Shown here: in pieces, positions 50,977 through 60,254 of the stretch
Layout: each line of letters starts with the position of its first letter
How positions within the stretch are numbered: position 1 is the stretch's first letter
Source: Shewanella corallii
GTDB taxonomy: Bacteria > Pseudomonadota > Gammaproteobacteria > Enterobacterales > Shewanellaceae
Direction: 5' to 3'
Assembly: GCF_023349125.1 (NCBI RefSeq)
Contig: NZ_JAKIKT010000011.1
Location: 41,220 to 105,219, forward strand
DNA length: 64,000 bases
The notes under the pieces: generated by a model
What the model was told of the DNA's origin: nothing
What the model saw: only the letters and a program-made list of their open reading frames with translations
Databases searched by the model: none
Position numbers and translations under genes: made by a program

Positions 50977-51522
50977 ATGTCGCAACGGCAAAAGCCTGAA
51001 ATTCTCCACCGGGAAGTGGTTGCCCGCAGTCGTCTGTTTCAGGTTGAGCAGGTGCATTTGAAGTTCTCCAATAATGTGGAGCGTTTTTACGAGCGAATGA
51101 AGGGTGGAACCCGCGGCGCCGTAATGGTGGTGCCTGTGCATCAGGGAAAATTGTTGCTGGCGAGGGAATATGCGGCCGGTACACATGACTACGAGCTTGG
51201 CTTCCCCAAGGGGTTGATCGATCCCGGTGAAACACCCGCTGAGGCCGCCAACCGCGAGCTTCAGGAGGAGATAGGTTTTGCCTCTGGCAAGCTGACTTTG
51301 TTGAAAGAGCTGAGCCTGGCTCCCGGTTATTTTGCCAGTAAGATGCAGATATTTCTGGCCGAAGAGCTGACAGAAAGCCAGCTGGAAGGCGATGAGCCTG
51401 AGCCGATTGAAGTGGTGCCCTGGCCGCAGCAGGAATGGGAGCAACTACTGGAGCGGGAAGATTTTTCTGAGTCCCGTAGCGTTAGCGCATTGTTTTTGGC
51501 GCAAAAGCATCTAAAACTTTAA
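50977..51522 (+). CDS. nudE: ADP compounds hydrolase NudE
   Basis: 181 residues. The Nudix box GLIDPGETPAEAANRELQEE with IGF lies at about residues 75-97. It cleaves ADP-ribose, AP3A, NADH and related compounds. It lies divergent from yrfG with 165 bases between and just upstream of cysQ, the same neighbourhood as in many gammaproteobacteria. Confidence 0.94.
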   Translation: MSQRQKPEILHREVVARSRLFQVEQVHLKFSNNVERFYERMKGGTRGAVMVVPVHQGKLLLAREYAAGTHDYELGFPKGLIDPGETPAEAANRELQEEIGFASGKLTLLKELSLAPGYFASKMQIFLAEELTESQLEGDEPEPIEVVPWPQQEWEQLLEREDFSESRSVSALFLAQKHLKL

Positions 51523-51532
51523 GTAACATCTT

Positions 51533-51550
51533 TTTCCGGGTCACCGGAAA
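51533..51550 (+). terminator. Hairpin between nudE and cysQ
   Basis: TTTCCGG-GTCA-CCGGAAA is a perfect seven-base-pair stem-loop but is not followed by a T-run. It could be a weak terminator or RNA-processing site; evidence for termination is limited. Confidence 0.35.
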
Positions 51551-51575
51551 TGTCTGGGCAGTGACCGGAGTAGTT

Positions 51576-52388
51576 ATGCAGCCTGAAAACCTGATTGAAG
51601 CCGTTATCAATGTTGCCACAGAGGCTGGCACCAAGATCCGTGAAATCTATTTGGGTGGGGAGTTCGACCGGGAGATCAAGGCCGACAATACGCCTGTGAC
51701 CTCAGCTGACCTCGCATCCCACGCCATTATTCTTTCAGGTTTGTCAGCACTGACGCCGGAAATTCCCGTGCTCTCGGAGGAGGCCGCCGATATTGCCCTG
51801 AGTGAGCGTTGTAAGTGGCAGAGATACTGGCTGGTCGACCCGCTGGATGGTACAGGTGAGTTTATTGCCGGTAGCGGTGATTTTTCAGTGATTATTGCCC
51901 TGGTTGAACATAACAGGCCCATTATGGGCGTGGTCTATGTTCCCATGACGGGCGTCTGCTACTACGCCATTGCCGGGCTGGGTGCCTATAAGCGCAGTGA
52001 CCAGGGGGAGGTTCGCATCAGCAGCCATCCTATTCTGGACTCAGAGCATCCTGCATTACGACTGGCGGTCAGTCGCCGTCAGGACCCCCAATCTGTATTG
52101 CGACTGTTTCATGATCCCCGCCACTGTGAATTGGTTGTCATGGGTGGTGCAGCGCTTAAGTCCTGTCTGGTGGCAGAGGGCCGGGCAGACTGTTATGTGC
52201 GGGTTGGTCCAACCGGCGAGTGGGACACGGGTGCGGCCCAGATCATAGTTGAAGAAGCTGGCGGCCAGTTAATGGATATCACGCTTAACCCACTGAGTTA
52301 CAATGAAAGGGAGACTATGGAAAATCCCAATTTCATTGTGGTGGGAGCGCCACAACTGGCCTGGGATAAAATATTGGAAGGTCATTGA
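51576..52388 (+). CDS. cysQ: 3'(2'),5'-bisphosphate nucleotidase CysQ
   Basis: 270 residues from ATG 51576 (GGAG 5 bases upstream; GTG 51561 is longer). Metal-site motifs: SEEAAD near residue 68, DPLDGTGEF near residue 88 and WDTGAAQIIVEEAGG near residue 213. It removes the 3'-phosphate of PAP, a by-product of sulfate assimilation. Followed immediately by a GNAT gene. Confidence 0.95.
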   Translation: MQPENLIEAVINVATEAGTKIREIYLGGEFDREIKADNTPVTSADLASHAIILSGLSALTPEIPVLSEEAADIALSERCKWQRYWLVDPLDGTGEFIAGSGDFSVIIALVEHNRPIMGVVYVPMTGVCYYAIAGLGAYKRSDQGEVRISSHPILDSEHPALRLAVSRRQDPQSVLRLFHDPRHCELVVMGGAALKSCLVAEGRADCYVRVGPTGEWDTGAAQIIVEEAGGQLMDITLNPLSYNERETMENPNFIVVGAPQLAWDKILEGH

Positions 52389-52841
52389 TTGAATCCCGTA
52401 ATTTCTATCGACGCTGCCGCCAAATCTGATTTGGCGGCAGTTTTTTTGCTCGAACAGCAGGTGTTTGGCAGTCACTCTTACCCTGACTTTTTCTTTCGCC
52501 AGGTATTCGATTGTTGGCATGACGGTTTGATGCTGGCACGGGATAGCGACTCGGGTCGGTTGGCGGGTTATCAGCTGGCCGTGCGAGCCGCCAACCCTGA
52601 GGATTTCTGGATACTGTCACTGGCAGTATCCAGCGAATATCGAGGTAAAGGCATAGGCAAACAGCTTATCCGTGCCGGTATCTCTGCTGTGCCTGATGGG
52701 GTAAAGCGGGTAATGCTGACGGTATCTCCTGATAACCCTGCCCGGTGTCTGTATGAGGCTGAAGGCTTTGTTGAAATTGGTTTCGAGGACGATTACTTTG
52801 GTCCGGACGAGGCCAGAATGCTGATGGCCTTGCAACTATAG
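52389..52841 (+). CDS. GNAT family N-acetyltransferase
   Basis: 150 residues from TTG 52389, adjacent to the cysQ stop. The acetyl-CoA motif WILSLAVSSEYRGKGIGKQLI (Q/RxxGxG/A) and VMLTVSPDNPARCLYEAEGF are clear. Substrate unknown. Start codon is uncertain, as no ATG precedes the conserved fold. Confidence 0.88.
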   Translation: MNPVISIDAAAKSDLAAVFLLEQQVFGSHSYPDFFFRQVFDCWHDGLMLARDSDSGRLAGYQLAVRAANPEDFWILSLAVSSEYRGKGIGKQLIRAGISAVPDGVKRVMLTVSPDNPARCLYEAEGFVEIGFEDDYFGPDEARMLMALQL

Positions 52842-52904
52842 CGCTGACAGGGCGAGCTTGGCCTGTCTCGGTCCAGGAATGCACTGAATAAGGATTGTGA
52901 ACCT

Positions 52905-54191
52905 ATGTTCTTCAGCAGACGTTTTTTCCCTTACTTTGTCGTGCAGTGCCTGGGCGCGCTCAACGATAATGTTTACAAGAACGTGTTACTGCTGATGATC
53001 GCCTGGGCGAGTCTGGATTCATTGCCCATGTCGGTGGATCTGTTCGTCAATCTTGCTGCAGCCCTGTTTATTCTGCCCTTCCTTATCTTCTCTGCCCATG
53101 CCGGGCATCTGGCTGACAGTCGTGACAAAGCCTGGCTTATCCGCCGTCTGAAGTGGATTGAACTGCTGCTGATGGGCGCAGGGGCTCTCGCTATTTTGAC
53201 TCAGAGTTATCTGGCTATGTTGGGGTTATTGTTTCTTATGGGTACCCAATCAGCTTACTTTGGGCCGGTAAAGTATGCTTTATTGCCACAATCACTGGCA
53301 CCGGGTGAATTGGTCCAAGGCAACGCCTGGGTTGAGGTAGGCACCTTTATGGCCATTCTTGGCGGTACGCTGGGGGCCGGGCTGATTATGTCCGCCTTTG
53401 AGGCTCAGACTATCAGCGCTGTGGCTGTGGTCGCCTTTGCTCTGCTTGGATTAATTGCCAGTCAGTTTATTCCGTCTCTGCCGCCACTTGGTGAGGTGAC
53501 TGAACGCAAAGGCAACTGGCAAATACTTAAATCAGTAAAGTCACAAAAGCAGATATTCATTGCGATTCTGGCCATCAGTTGGTTCTGGTTTGCCGGGGCT
53601 ATTTATCTGACTCAGTTCCCCAACTTTACCCGCAGTGAACTGTTTGCCACACCCGCTGTAGTGAGCTTGCTGCTTGCACTGTTTTCCCTTGGGATTGGGA
53701 CTGGGTCATTTCTTTCGGTGAAGCTCGCACGGGGCAAAGTGGAATTGGGACTGGTGGCTTTGGGGGCATTGGGACTCATGCTGTTTGGCTGCGCGTTGGA
53801 TGCTTCCCTGATGTGGGTCAACCCACCGGCAGAGGGAAGCTACACTCTGGGAGCTTTTGCCGCCACAGGGGCTCACTGGTGGCTTTTAGGCTCACTGTTT
53901 ATGGTAGGTGTCAGTGGAGGCATCTACATAGTGCCTTTGTACAGTTTTATTCAGGCTGAAGCGAGGCCGGCCGAGCGAGCCCAGGTGATCGCTGCCAACA
54001 ACATATTCAATGCGCTGTTTATGATTGGTTCTGCGGCGTTGGCTATTGTGTTGTTAGAGGTGTTCGGCTGGAGTATCCCTGAGTTTTTCCTCTTGATTGC
54101 ACTGGCTAATCTGCTGGTGATTTCACTTCTCTACATAGGCAGCGTGCATTTCCGGCTCGCCTTCGTGAAGTACCTGTTCCGCAGGGCGTAA
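52905..54191 (+). CDS. MFS transporter, LplT-like
   Basis: 428 residues, about 12 membrane segments. Starts FFPYFVVQCLGALNDNVYKNVLLLM, a sequence pattern typical of the lysophospholipid transporters LplT and the transporter half of Aas fusions. SAYFGPVKYALLPQ and AQVIAANNIFNALFMIGSA are further matches. It probably moves lysophospholipids back across the inner membrane. The acyltransferase partner Aas is not in the window. Confidence 0.85.
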   Translation: MFFSRRFFPYFVVQCLGALNDNVYKNVLLLMIAWASLDSLPMSVDLFVNLAAALFILPFLIFSAHAGHLADSRDKAWLIRRLKWIELLLMGAGALAILTQSYLAMLGLLFLMGTQSAYFGPVKYALLPQSLAPGELVQGNAWVEVGTFMAILGGTLGAGLIMSAFEAQTISAVAVVAFALLGLIASQFIPSLPPLGEVTERKGNWQILKSVKSQKQIFIAILAISWFWFAGAIYLTQFPNFTRSELFATPAVVSLLLALFSLGIGTGSFLSVKLARGKVELGLVALGALGLMLFGCALDASLMWVNPPAEGSYTLGAFAATGAHWWLLGSLFMVGVSGGIYIVPLYSFIQAEARPAERAQVIAANNIFNALFMIGSAALAIVLLEVFGWSIPEFFLLIALANLLVISLLYIGSVHFRLAFVKYLFRRA

Positions 54192-54209
54192 TCCCCTGAC
54201 GATAGATAA

Positions 54210-54238
54210 AAAAACGCCTCCAATTGGAGGCGTTTTCT
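54210..54238. terminator. Bidirectional terminator between the two MFS genes
   Basis: AAAACGCCTCCAATTGGAGGCGTTTT is a long perfect palindrome with A- and T-tracts between two convergent genes. Confidence 0.94.
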
Positions 54239-54256
54239 ATGGATTCGATCTCTGTA

Positions 54257-55417
54257 TCAGGTGGCCAGTGGCTGTTGATCTCTCGGGGCTTTAAAGCTTT
54301 TGATCAGCATGTAAATACAGGTGCTGGCCAAACAGATGCCCAGATACATCAACAGGCTGAATTGCATATCCTTGAACACGGATGCCAGCATAGGACCGGC
54401 AACACTGCCCAGACTGTAGCTCAACAGCATAAACTGAGTCGCTGCGACTATCTTGCTGGTGCTCATAGAGTCACAGGCCAGCGTAATAGCGACCGGGTAC
54501 AGAGCAAATGTGCTGGCGCCCAGCAGCGAGTAGCCAATCGCCATGGTGATATTGTCATTGGCGGTGACCAACATAAACACACTGGCGGCACCCAACAGGC
54601 AGAACAGGGCCATCAGCAGGCTCTTGCTCATGCGGGTAGAAAGGTAGCTCACCAAAGGCTGCACCATCATACCGCCCAGAATCACCATAGCCATCAACAG
54701 ACCGGTTTGAGTCTCGTTACCTGTCTGGTTTTTGATGTAAATTGGCAGCATGCCGTATATTGGACCCATGGTCAGGCCTGACACCAAACAACCCATAATG
54801 GCCGGACGGCTAAGGTTCTTTACATCGCGCCAGGCAATTTTCTGATGCTCCATCGCTGCAGGCTGGCCTTTTTTCACCAACAGAGGTGGCAGGATAGCTG
54901 TCGCGATCAGAATACAAACCAGAGTGTATGGCAGTAGTCCCTGGGTACCGAATTGACCAATACCCAGCTGGCCGATGGCGGTGCCACCGTACAGTGAGGT
55001 CATATACAGGCCCAGGCGTTTGGCGCGCTGTTTGGCGCTGTCGGTCATCAACAGCCAGGATTCAACCACGACAAATACACCGGCAACAGCAATACCCGCC
55101 AACAAACGGGCCAGCATCCAGACTTCGGCGCTGGGCAGAGCAATCATCAACAAAATGGTCGATAACAGGGCTGCCAGAAACAGAATAAATGAAATTCTGT
55201 GGCCAATTTTAGCAACGACAGGCTCAATACCGGTTGCACCCAATAACAGGCCCAAATAAAAGACGCTGGCCAACCAGGGGGCGAGGGAAATCTCCAGCCC
55301 GAAGGATGGCAATGAAAGCGGGATCAGACTCATTAAGTAGCCTGATGCCAATGCGAAAACACTCAGACCGGCAACCGGAACGAAAGTGCTGTTTTTACTG
55401 GAGGAAGTCGTGCTCAT
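54257..55417 (-). CDS. MFS transporter (YcaD-like)
   Basis: 386 residues from ATG 55417 (AAGGTG upstream). About 12 membrane segments; opening AGLSVFALASGYLMSLIPLSLPSFGLEI. The mid-portion GMLPIYIKNQTGNETQTGLLMAMVILGGMMVQP is similar to the YcaD group of unknown substrate. Transcribed alone, convergent with the LplT-like gene. Confidence 0.85.
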   Translation of the reverse strand: MSTTSSSKNSTFVPVAGLSVFALASGYLMSLIPLSLPSFGLEISLAPWLASVFYLGLLLGATGIEPVVAKIGHRISFILFLAALLSTILLMIALPSAEVWMLARLLAGIAVAGVFVVVESWLLMTDSAKQRAKRLGLYMTSLYGGTAIGQLGIGQFGTQGLLPYTLVCILIATAILPPLLVKKGQPAAMEHQKIAWRDVKNLSRPAIMGCLVSGLTMGPIYGMLPIYIKNQTGNETQTGLLMAMVILGGMMVQPLVSYLSTRMSKSLLMALFCLLGAASVFMLVTANDNITMAIGYSLLGASTFALYPVAITLACDSMSTSKIVAATQFMLLSYSLGSVAGPMLASVFKDMQFSLLMYLGICLASTCIYMLIKSFKAPRDQQPLAT

Positions 55418-55696
55418 TCCCACCTTGGGTGCTCCGGAAAAAGAGAAAAAATGGTGATAAATTCGGCGCGACTCTAAGTCCGATTCTGACACTGGTAAAG
55501 CGAGTTAATTTTGCGTTGACGGTCAATAAAATTGCACGATTTCCAGCATATTGATTTGCGTGTTTTTTGTTCGGAAACGGGGCGAAAAAGGAGAGCTTTT
55601 GACCCAAAAACAAGTGGTTTTGATAGTTTGAGAGCAACTTGATGCTAAAGGCGTCATTTCATAACATTGAATTAGGTAAAAAACAGGGATATTTTA

Positions 55697-56542
55697 ATGG
55701 CAAATATTGTTTTGGTTGCCAATCTGAATTGTGACCGCATTTTGCGACTGGATAAGCCATTGGTTACCGGCGGACGTTTTCATTATGAGGATATGGGACG
55801 TCGTCTGGGCGGTGGTGGTGCCAACACAGGGTTAGGGTTGGTGTGGGCTGGTCACAGAGTCGCTTTGGTCAGCCAGGTCGGCCGTGATGAAGTTGGAGAC
55901 TGGTTGTTGGCTGAGTCCAGCACCCGTGGGTTGGACTGTCATCTGGTGTCCCGTCTTCAGGGCAGTACCAGCGAGATGATGCTGATGATGAGCCCAGATG
56001 GAGAACGTACCATTATTCGTCCTCAGCGGCCTTTGTTTGAACTGCCGGCACCGCCACGTTGGCAGCACTGGGATGCGCTCTATATTAATTCCAGCGCCGA
56101 AGGTTCAGTCAGTTGGGCCAAAACCGCCCTGAACCATTGCCTGGTGGTGGCGCAGTTGGCTAAAGATAATCGTCATCGTCCCTGCCATATTTTGCTGGCA
56201 TCTGAGTCTGATCTGGCCGGACGCAGTGAACTTTCATGGTGGGAGTTTGCACTGAGTATTGCCGGAGAGCAGCTGCAGGCATTTGTGGTCACTCATGGGA
56301 AAGCGGGCGCCAGCCTGTGCTCATCCCAAGGTGTGGTTCGTATTGCGGCGGTCGAAGCTGAGCTGGTAGACGATACCGGGGCTGGCGATGCCTATGCCGG
56401 TGGTCTGATACATGGGTTACTGTCAGGTCACTCTTTAGCTGATGCAATGGCCGAGGCGGCAAGGTGGGGGGCGATGGCGGTGGCGACCGAAAGCTCAGTA
56501 CCGGGCAAACTGTTAAAAACTTATCTCGACAATGAGCTTTAA
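55697..56542 (+). CDS. PfkB family carbohydrate kinase
   Basis: 281 residues. The PfkB pattern is seen in the N-terminal GGRFHYEDMGRRLGGGGANTGLGL and the ATP/catalytic motif DDTGAGDAYAGGLIHGLLSG near residue 228, with the catalytic Asp in GAGD. It phosphorylates a sugar or nucleoside, but the substrate cannot be fixed. Single gene; a terminator lies at 56645. Confidence 0.9.
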   Translation: MANIVLVANLNCDRILRLDKPLVTGGRFHYEDMGRRLGGGGANTGLGLVWAGHRVALVSQVGRDEVGDWLLAESSTRGLDCHLVSRLQGSTSEMMLMMSPDGERTIIRPQRPLFELPAPPRWQHWDALYINSSAEGSVSWAKTALNHCLVVAQLAKDNRHRPCHILLASESDLAGRSELSWWEFALSIAGEQLQAFVVTHGKAGASLCSSQGVVRIAAVEAELVDDTGAGDAYAGGLIHGLLSGHSLADAMAEAARWGAMAVATESSVPGKLLKTYLDNEL

Positions 56543-56644
56543 TCTTAATGAAAACAGTATGTCACCCCGGTGTCATTATCCGACACCATAATGGTCCCGC
56601 TTTAGCTTGATGTAATCTCGTTTTCATGAACATCCGTTCTTGTC

Positions 56645-56669
56645 TCCCCGGCCTTTGGCCGGGGATTTT
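56645..56669 (+). terminator. Intrinsic terminator downstream of the PfkB gene
   Basis: CCCCGGCC-TTT-GGCCGGGG followed by ATTTTC is a compact GC-rich stem with a short T-run. Confidence 0.85.
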
Positions 56670-56687
56670 CTTCAGATGTTTGCTTCT

Positions 56688-57788
56688 TCAGCTAAGGCTG
56701 TCCAGCCACTCATGCACTTCCTGATGAGTGCCCTTGAAGCGAATTCGGGGCGCTTTCTTCTCCATCTGGAAGTGGTACATAGGGTCGTAATACAGCTCAA
56801 GCAGCTGGGCTATCCACAATAAGTGACCTGAGAGGTCGTTACGGGACTCCTGCATCACCAGCGCATCTTCGACCTGCTGACGGATCTCTGCTGCCGCTTT
56901 GCCACCAAGGCGCTTCTCGATACCTTTCTGGCTGCGCACCAGATAATCTTTGAACGCTTCCATACCGGCTTCGTCACCCATGCGCTCGACATAGCCAGAA
57001 TGCATAATAATGACGTAATCATTCAGCAGACGTTGCAGTCTGTCGTCCCAGGCTTCTTCCAATACCACCACGTCTGCCTGCTGCATCTGTTCATGGAATG
57101 GCTTGGGAATGGCGTTGCGGCCAATGAGGAAGCTCTCATCCTCAAGCAAGAGTCGCTGGTGTCCGGCAGCTTCATGCTTGAGCAAAGCCACGGCCAGTTG
57201 GTTTTCGAAGTTAATCTGTGAAGGTTGAGGATCATGCTTTTTGCCAAAGCTGGAACCCCTGTGGTTGGCGATGCCTTCCAGATCCACGGCTTCTTTGCGC
57301 AGTTGCAGGAAGTCAGTCTTGCCTGATCCTGTGATGCCGCTGAGAATCATCATGGGAACGCGAGTTGGATTCTGCTCGATAACCTCGATCAGATATTGTC
57401 GCATCGCCTTGTATCCGCCCTCAACGAAGGGGATCTCGATACCGGCTTCTTTAATCCATTGCTGAGTGATACGCGAGCGCAGACCACCGCGGAAGCAATA
57501 CAGATAGGCGTTGGGATTGGCCCGGATAAAGTCAATCCAGGCATCGACACGTTGCTGCTTAATCTTGCCGCGAACCAGTTGATGTCCCAGCTCCATTGCC
57601 GCTTCCTGACCCTGCTCTTTATAACAGGTGCCCACCTTCTGGCGTTCACCATCAGTCATTAATGGCAGGTTGACCGAAGCCGGGAAGGCACCCTTGGTAA
57701 ATTCAATGGGCGCACGGCTGTCGATCATGGGACGGTCAGCAAGAAAGATGTCGCGATACTGACCGGCGGGAATGATGTTCTGACTCAT
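56688..57788 (-). CDS. mnmH: tRNA 2-selenouridine synthase MnmH (SelU)
   Basis: 366 residues from ATG 57788, whose A is the last base of the selD stop (TGATG). The frame start at 57806 is rejected. N-terminal rhodanese domain with catalytic Cys98 (YLYCFRGGLRS) and P-loop GITGSGKTDFL near residue 152 in the second domain. It replaces sulfur with selenium in 2-thiouridine of tRNA wobble position 34, using selenophosphate. Coupled translationally to selD. Confidence 0.95.
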   Translation of the reverse strand: MSQNIIPAGQYRDIFLADRPMIDSRAPIEFTKGAFPASVNLPLMTDGERQKVGTCYKEQGQEAAMELGHQLVRGKIKQQRVDAWIDFIRANPNAYLYCFRGGLRSRITQQWIKEAGIEIPFVEGGYKAMRQYLIEVIEQNPTRVPMMILSGITGSGKTDFLQLRKEAVDLEGIANHRGSSFGKKHDPQPSQINFENQLAVALLKHEAAGHQRLLLEDESFLIGRNAIPKPFHEQMQQADVVVLEEAWDDRLQRLLNDYVIIMHSGYVERMGDEAGMEAFKDYLVRSQKGIEKRLGGKAAAEIRQQVEDALVMQESRNDLSGHLLWIAQLLELYYDPMYHFQMEKKAPRIRFKGTHQEVHEWLDSLS

Positions 57789-58831
57789 CAGATCAATTCC
57801 ACCCACTGATCCTGATTAGTCTTGGCTATCAGAGTGCCAATACAGACAGGCTCTATACCTTCACTCCTAAGCAGTTCCTGCAGTGCTGCTTCACCATCGG
57901 CGTTAACGGCAACCAGCAGGCCGCCACTGGTTTGTGGGTCGCACAGCAGTGCTTTCTGCTCATCGGTCAGTTGGGGCAGGTGTTCACCATAACTGTCGAA
58001 GTTTCTGTGGGTGCCACCGGGTACACAACCCAGTTCAAGATAATGTCTGGCCTTCTCCAGCAGTGGCAATTTGGCAAGATCTACTGAGGCATGGACATCG
58101 GCCCCCTGGCACATCTCCAGCAGGTGACCTGCCAGACCAAAGCCGGTGACATCAGTCATGGCATTCACGCCCGGCAGTTTGGCGATACGGGCGCCAATCT
58201 TATTCAACTGACACATGGCGTCGACGGCAATATGCCCGTCTTCATCAGCCAGCTTCTTCTGCTTTTGCGCTGTGGTCAAAATGCCGATACCGATCGGCTT
58301 GGTGAGATACAGGCGATCACCAGCTTTGGCTGTGTCGTTCTGCTTGAGTTCGTTCAACGGGATTTGACCTGTCACCGCCAGGCCAAAGATAGGCTCAGGC
58401 GCGTCTATGCTGTGGCCACCTGCCAGCATAATACCGGCGTCGGCACAGGCCTGACGGCCGCCATCTACTACCTGTTGGGCGATTTCAGGGCTCAGTACAT
58501 TGACCGGCCAGCCCAGAATGGCGATTGCCATAATAGGTGTGCCGCCCATGGCGTAAATGTCGCTGATGGCATTGGTTGCCGCGATCCGGCCAAAGGTAAA
58601 TGGGTCGTCCACAATCGGCATAAAGAAGTCAGTGGTACTGATTATGCCGGTTTCGTCGTTCAGCTTGTAAACGGCAGCATCATCACGACTCTGGTTGCCG
58701 ACCAGCAAATTGGGGTCTTTAAATACCGGAAGCTGGGACGCCAGAATGGTGCTCAGAACTTTGGGGGAAATTTTGCAGCCGCAACCTGCGCCGTGGCTGT
58801 ATTCAGTGAGTTTGATGCCGGACTCTGCCAT
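57788..58831 (-). CDS. selD: Selenophosphate synthetase SelD
   Basis: 347 residues. The active-site segment HGAGCGCK has Cys17 (not selenocysteine) and Lys20. DDAAVY, DFFMPIVDDPF and LAGGHSIDAPEP are conserved metal- and ATP-binding parts. It makes selenophosphate from selenide and ATP. With mnmH it forms the tRNA selenouridine unit. No selA, selB or selC was seen in the window, so whether selenoproteins are also made is unknown. Confidence 0.96.
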   Translation of the reverse strand: MAESGIKLTEYSHGAGCGCKISPKVLSTILASQLPVFKDPNLLVGNQSRDDAAVYKLNDETGIISTTDFFMPIVDDPFTFGRIAATNAISDIYAMGGTPIMAIAILGWPVNVLSPEIAQQVVDGGRQACADAGIMLAGGHSIDAPEPIFGLAVTGQIPLNELKQNDTAKAGDRLYLTKPIGIGILTTAQKQKKLADEDGHIAVDAMCQLNKIGARIAKLPGVNAMTDVTGFGLAGHLLEMCQGADVHASVDLAKLPLLEKARHYLELGCVPGGTHRNFDSYGEHLPQLTDEQKALLCDPQTSGGLLVAVNADGEAALQELLRSEGIEPVCIGTLIAKTNQDQWVELI

Positions 58832-58895
58832 AGTTCACAAACCTGTATGTGGGACATATCTGTATGGAGTTTAATGGCGACCATAATAATCAGAT

Positions 58896-58919
58896 ACGGC
58901 CACCATGCAAGGTGGCCGT
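58896..58919 (-). terminator. Hairpin downstream of the desaturase gene
   Basis: ACGGCCACC and GGTGGCCGT form a perfect 9-base-pair stem with a 6-base loop, 25 bases after the desaturase stop on the minus strand. The T-tract is poor (ATCTGATTATTA), so it may be a weak terminator. Confidence 0.5.
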
Positions 58920-58943
58920 CAGGCTTTAACTTGGTTTTGTGGC

Positions 58944-60053
58944 TCAGGCGTACTGATGAGTCAGCTGTCGCCACTGTTTAACTTGCTGAGCAAGCTGAAC
59001 TTTAAGTGCTAACACCTGTTCGTTGAGTTGCTGGACACACAATTTTTGACGTCTGGCATCCAGCAGCGCTTTTTTGGCCTGGTAGTAGCTGCTGAGCTTT
59101 TCTCTCAGGGCATCGTACTCGTACTGCAAGGTCTCCAGCACTTCATCACAATTTGGCAGTTGCGCCACTTTATTACTGGCGTGCTTGAGCTGCATCTGCA
59201 GCATGGCGGTTTCGATTCTTTCCTGTGGGACCTTCCTCAAATCTTTCGCCTGACCGCACCAGGCCAGCAAGTTGATCAGCCACTTTGTTGGATCGTAGTG
59301 CCACCATTTAATGCCGTTACGATAGTCGTACTCAAAGATGTGGTGGAAATTGTGGTAGCCCTCGCCGTAGGTAAAGAAGGCCAAAACCCCGTTGTCCTTG
59401 GCTGTGTTCTTGTCTGTATAGGGTTGGCTGCCCCAGATATGAGCCAGAGAATTGATAAAGAAAGTACAGTGGTGAACCAGTACCAGACGCATCAATCCCG
59501 CCAACAGCAGCATGGATAGTATGTCGCCATTGAGCCAACCCAGAAACGCCGGCAGGCCTATGTTCATCAGTAAGACCAGCTTGAGGTAGTGGTTGTGCTG
59601 CCACATAACGATGGCATCATTCTGCAGATCCCGCACATTCTTGTAGTCGTGGTACCTGTGAGCCTGATACTCCCTCAGCATCCAGCCGATATGACTGTAC
59701 CAGAAGCCCATATTGGCGGAGTAGGGATCTTTGTCGTTGTCATCCACATGTTTGTGGTGAACCCTGTGGTCGCTGCTCCAGTGTAATGCTGAGTTTTGCA
59801 GCGCCAATGCGCCGCCGAGGGCAAACAGAAAGCGGGCGGGGGCACTGGCTTTGTATGTCTTGTGAGACCAGAGTCTGTGATAACCGGCGGTAATCGACAG
59901 TCCACTGAAAAATGCCAGCAAACCAAAGGCCAGCCATTCCATTCCGTCAAAACCGTGGGTGAATCCCCGCCAGGGCACCAATATCAGCGCACCAAAAAAG
60001 GTCAGGGCAAAGAAGGCTACATTAAGCCAAAGAACAGGGGGTTTTCGCTTCAT
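58944..60053 (-). CDS. Acyl-CoA delta-9-type fatty acid desaturase
   Basis: 369 residues from ATG 60053 (GGAAAT upstream; frame extends to 60083). The three histidine boxes are HRLWSH near residue 59, HRVHHKH near 96 and HNFHH near 234, with four predicted membrane spans. It introduces double bonds into saturated acyl chains, raising membrane fluidity. From about residue 275 there is a C-terminal coiled-coil extension of 90 residues not needed in most bacterial desaturases. The promoter overlaps a FabR-like operator. Confidence 0.92.
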   Translation of the reverse strand: MKRKPPVLWLNVAFFALTFFGALILVPWRGFTHGFDGMEWLAFGLLAFFSGLSITAGYHRLWSHKTYKASAPARFLFALGGALALQNSALHWSSDHRVHHKHVDDNDKDPYSANMGFWYSHIGWMLREYQAHRYHDYKNVRDLQNDAIVMWQHNHYLKLVLLMNIGLPAFLGWLNGDILSMLLLAGLMRLVLVHHCTFFINSLAHIWGSQPYTDKNTAKDNGVLAFFTYGEGYHNFHHIFEYDYRNGIKWWHYDPTKWLINLLAWCGQAKDLRKVPQERIETAMLQMQLKHASNKVAQLPNCDEVLETLQYEYDALREKLSSYYQAKKALLDARRQKLCVQQLNEQVLALKVQLAQQVKQWRQLTHQYA

Positions 60054-60074
60054 TGGATTTCCATTTCTGTTTTG

Positions 60075-60092
60075 AGCGTACATCTGTAAGCC
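60075..60092. promoter_or_regulatory. Predicted FabR operator
   Basis: AGCGTACATCTGTAAGCC resembles the FabR palindrome AGCGTACA-N2-TGTACGCT recalled from E. coli fabA/fabB. It sits adjacent to the predicted -10 box of the desaturase promoter and about 165 bases from fabR. Confidence 0.65.
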
Positions 60093-60121
60093 AATTTAGT
60101 AGTAAACCTTTGATGCGTCAA
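60093..60121 (-). promoter_or_regulatory. Predicted promoter of the desaturase gene
   Basis: On the minus strand TTGACG (60116-60121) and TAAATT (60093-60098) are separated by 17 bases. Transcription would start about 60086, inside the FabR-like site. Confidence 0.55.
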
Positions 60122-60254
60122 GGTAACGCCAATGTAAACAGACCAGTTGCTGCAGCCTGTGGGAACAGGCCGAAGCTTCTGCTGCCGGGGCTGTGTTTTG
60201 TTTGTAAAATCGGTATTATTTGCTGATTCCACTTAGATTATTGTGAGCGGCAGG

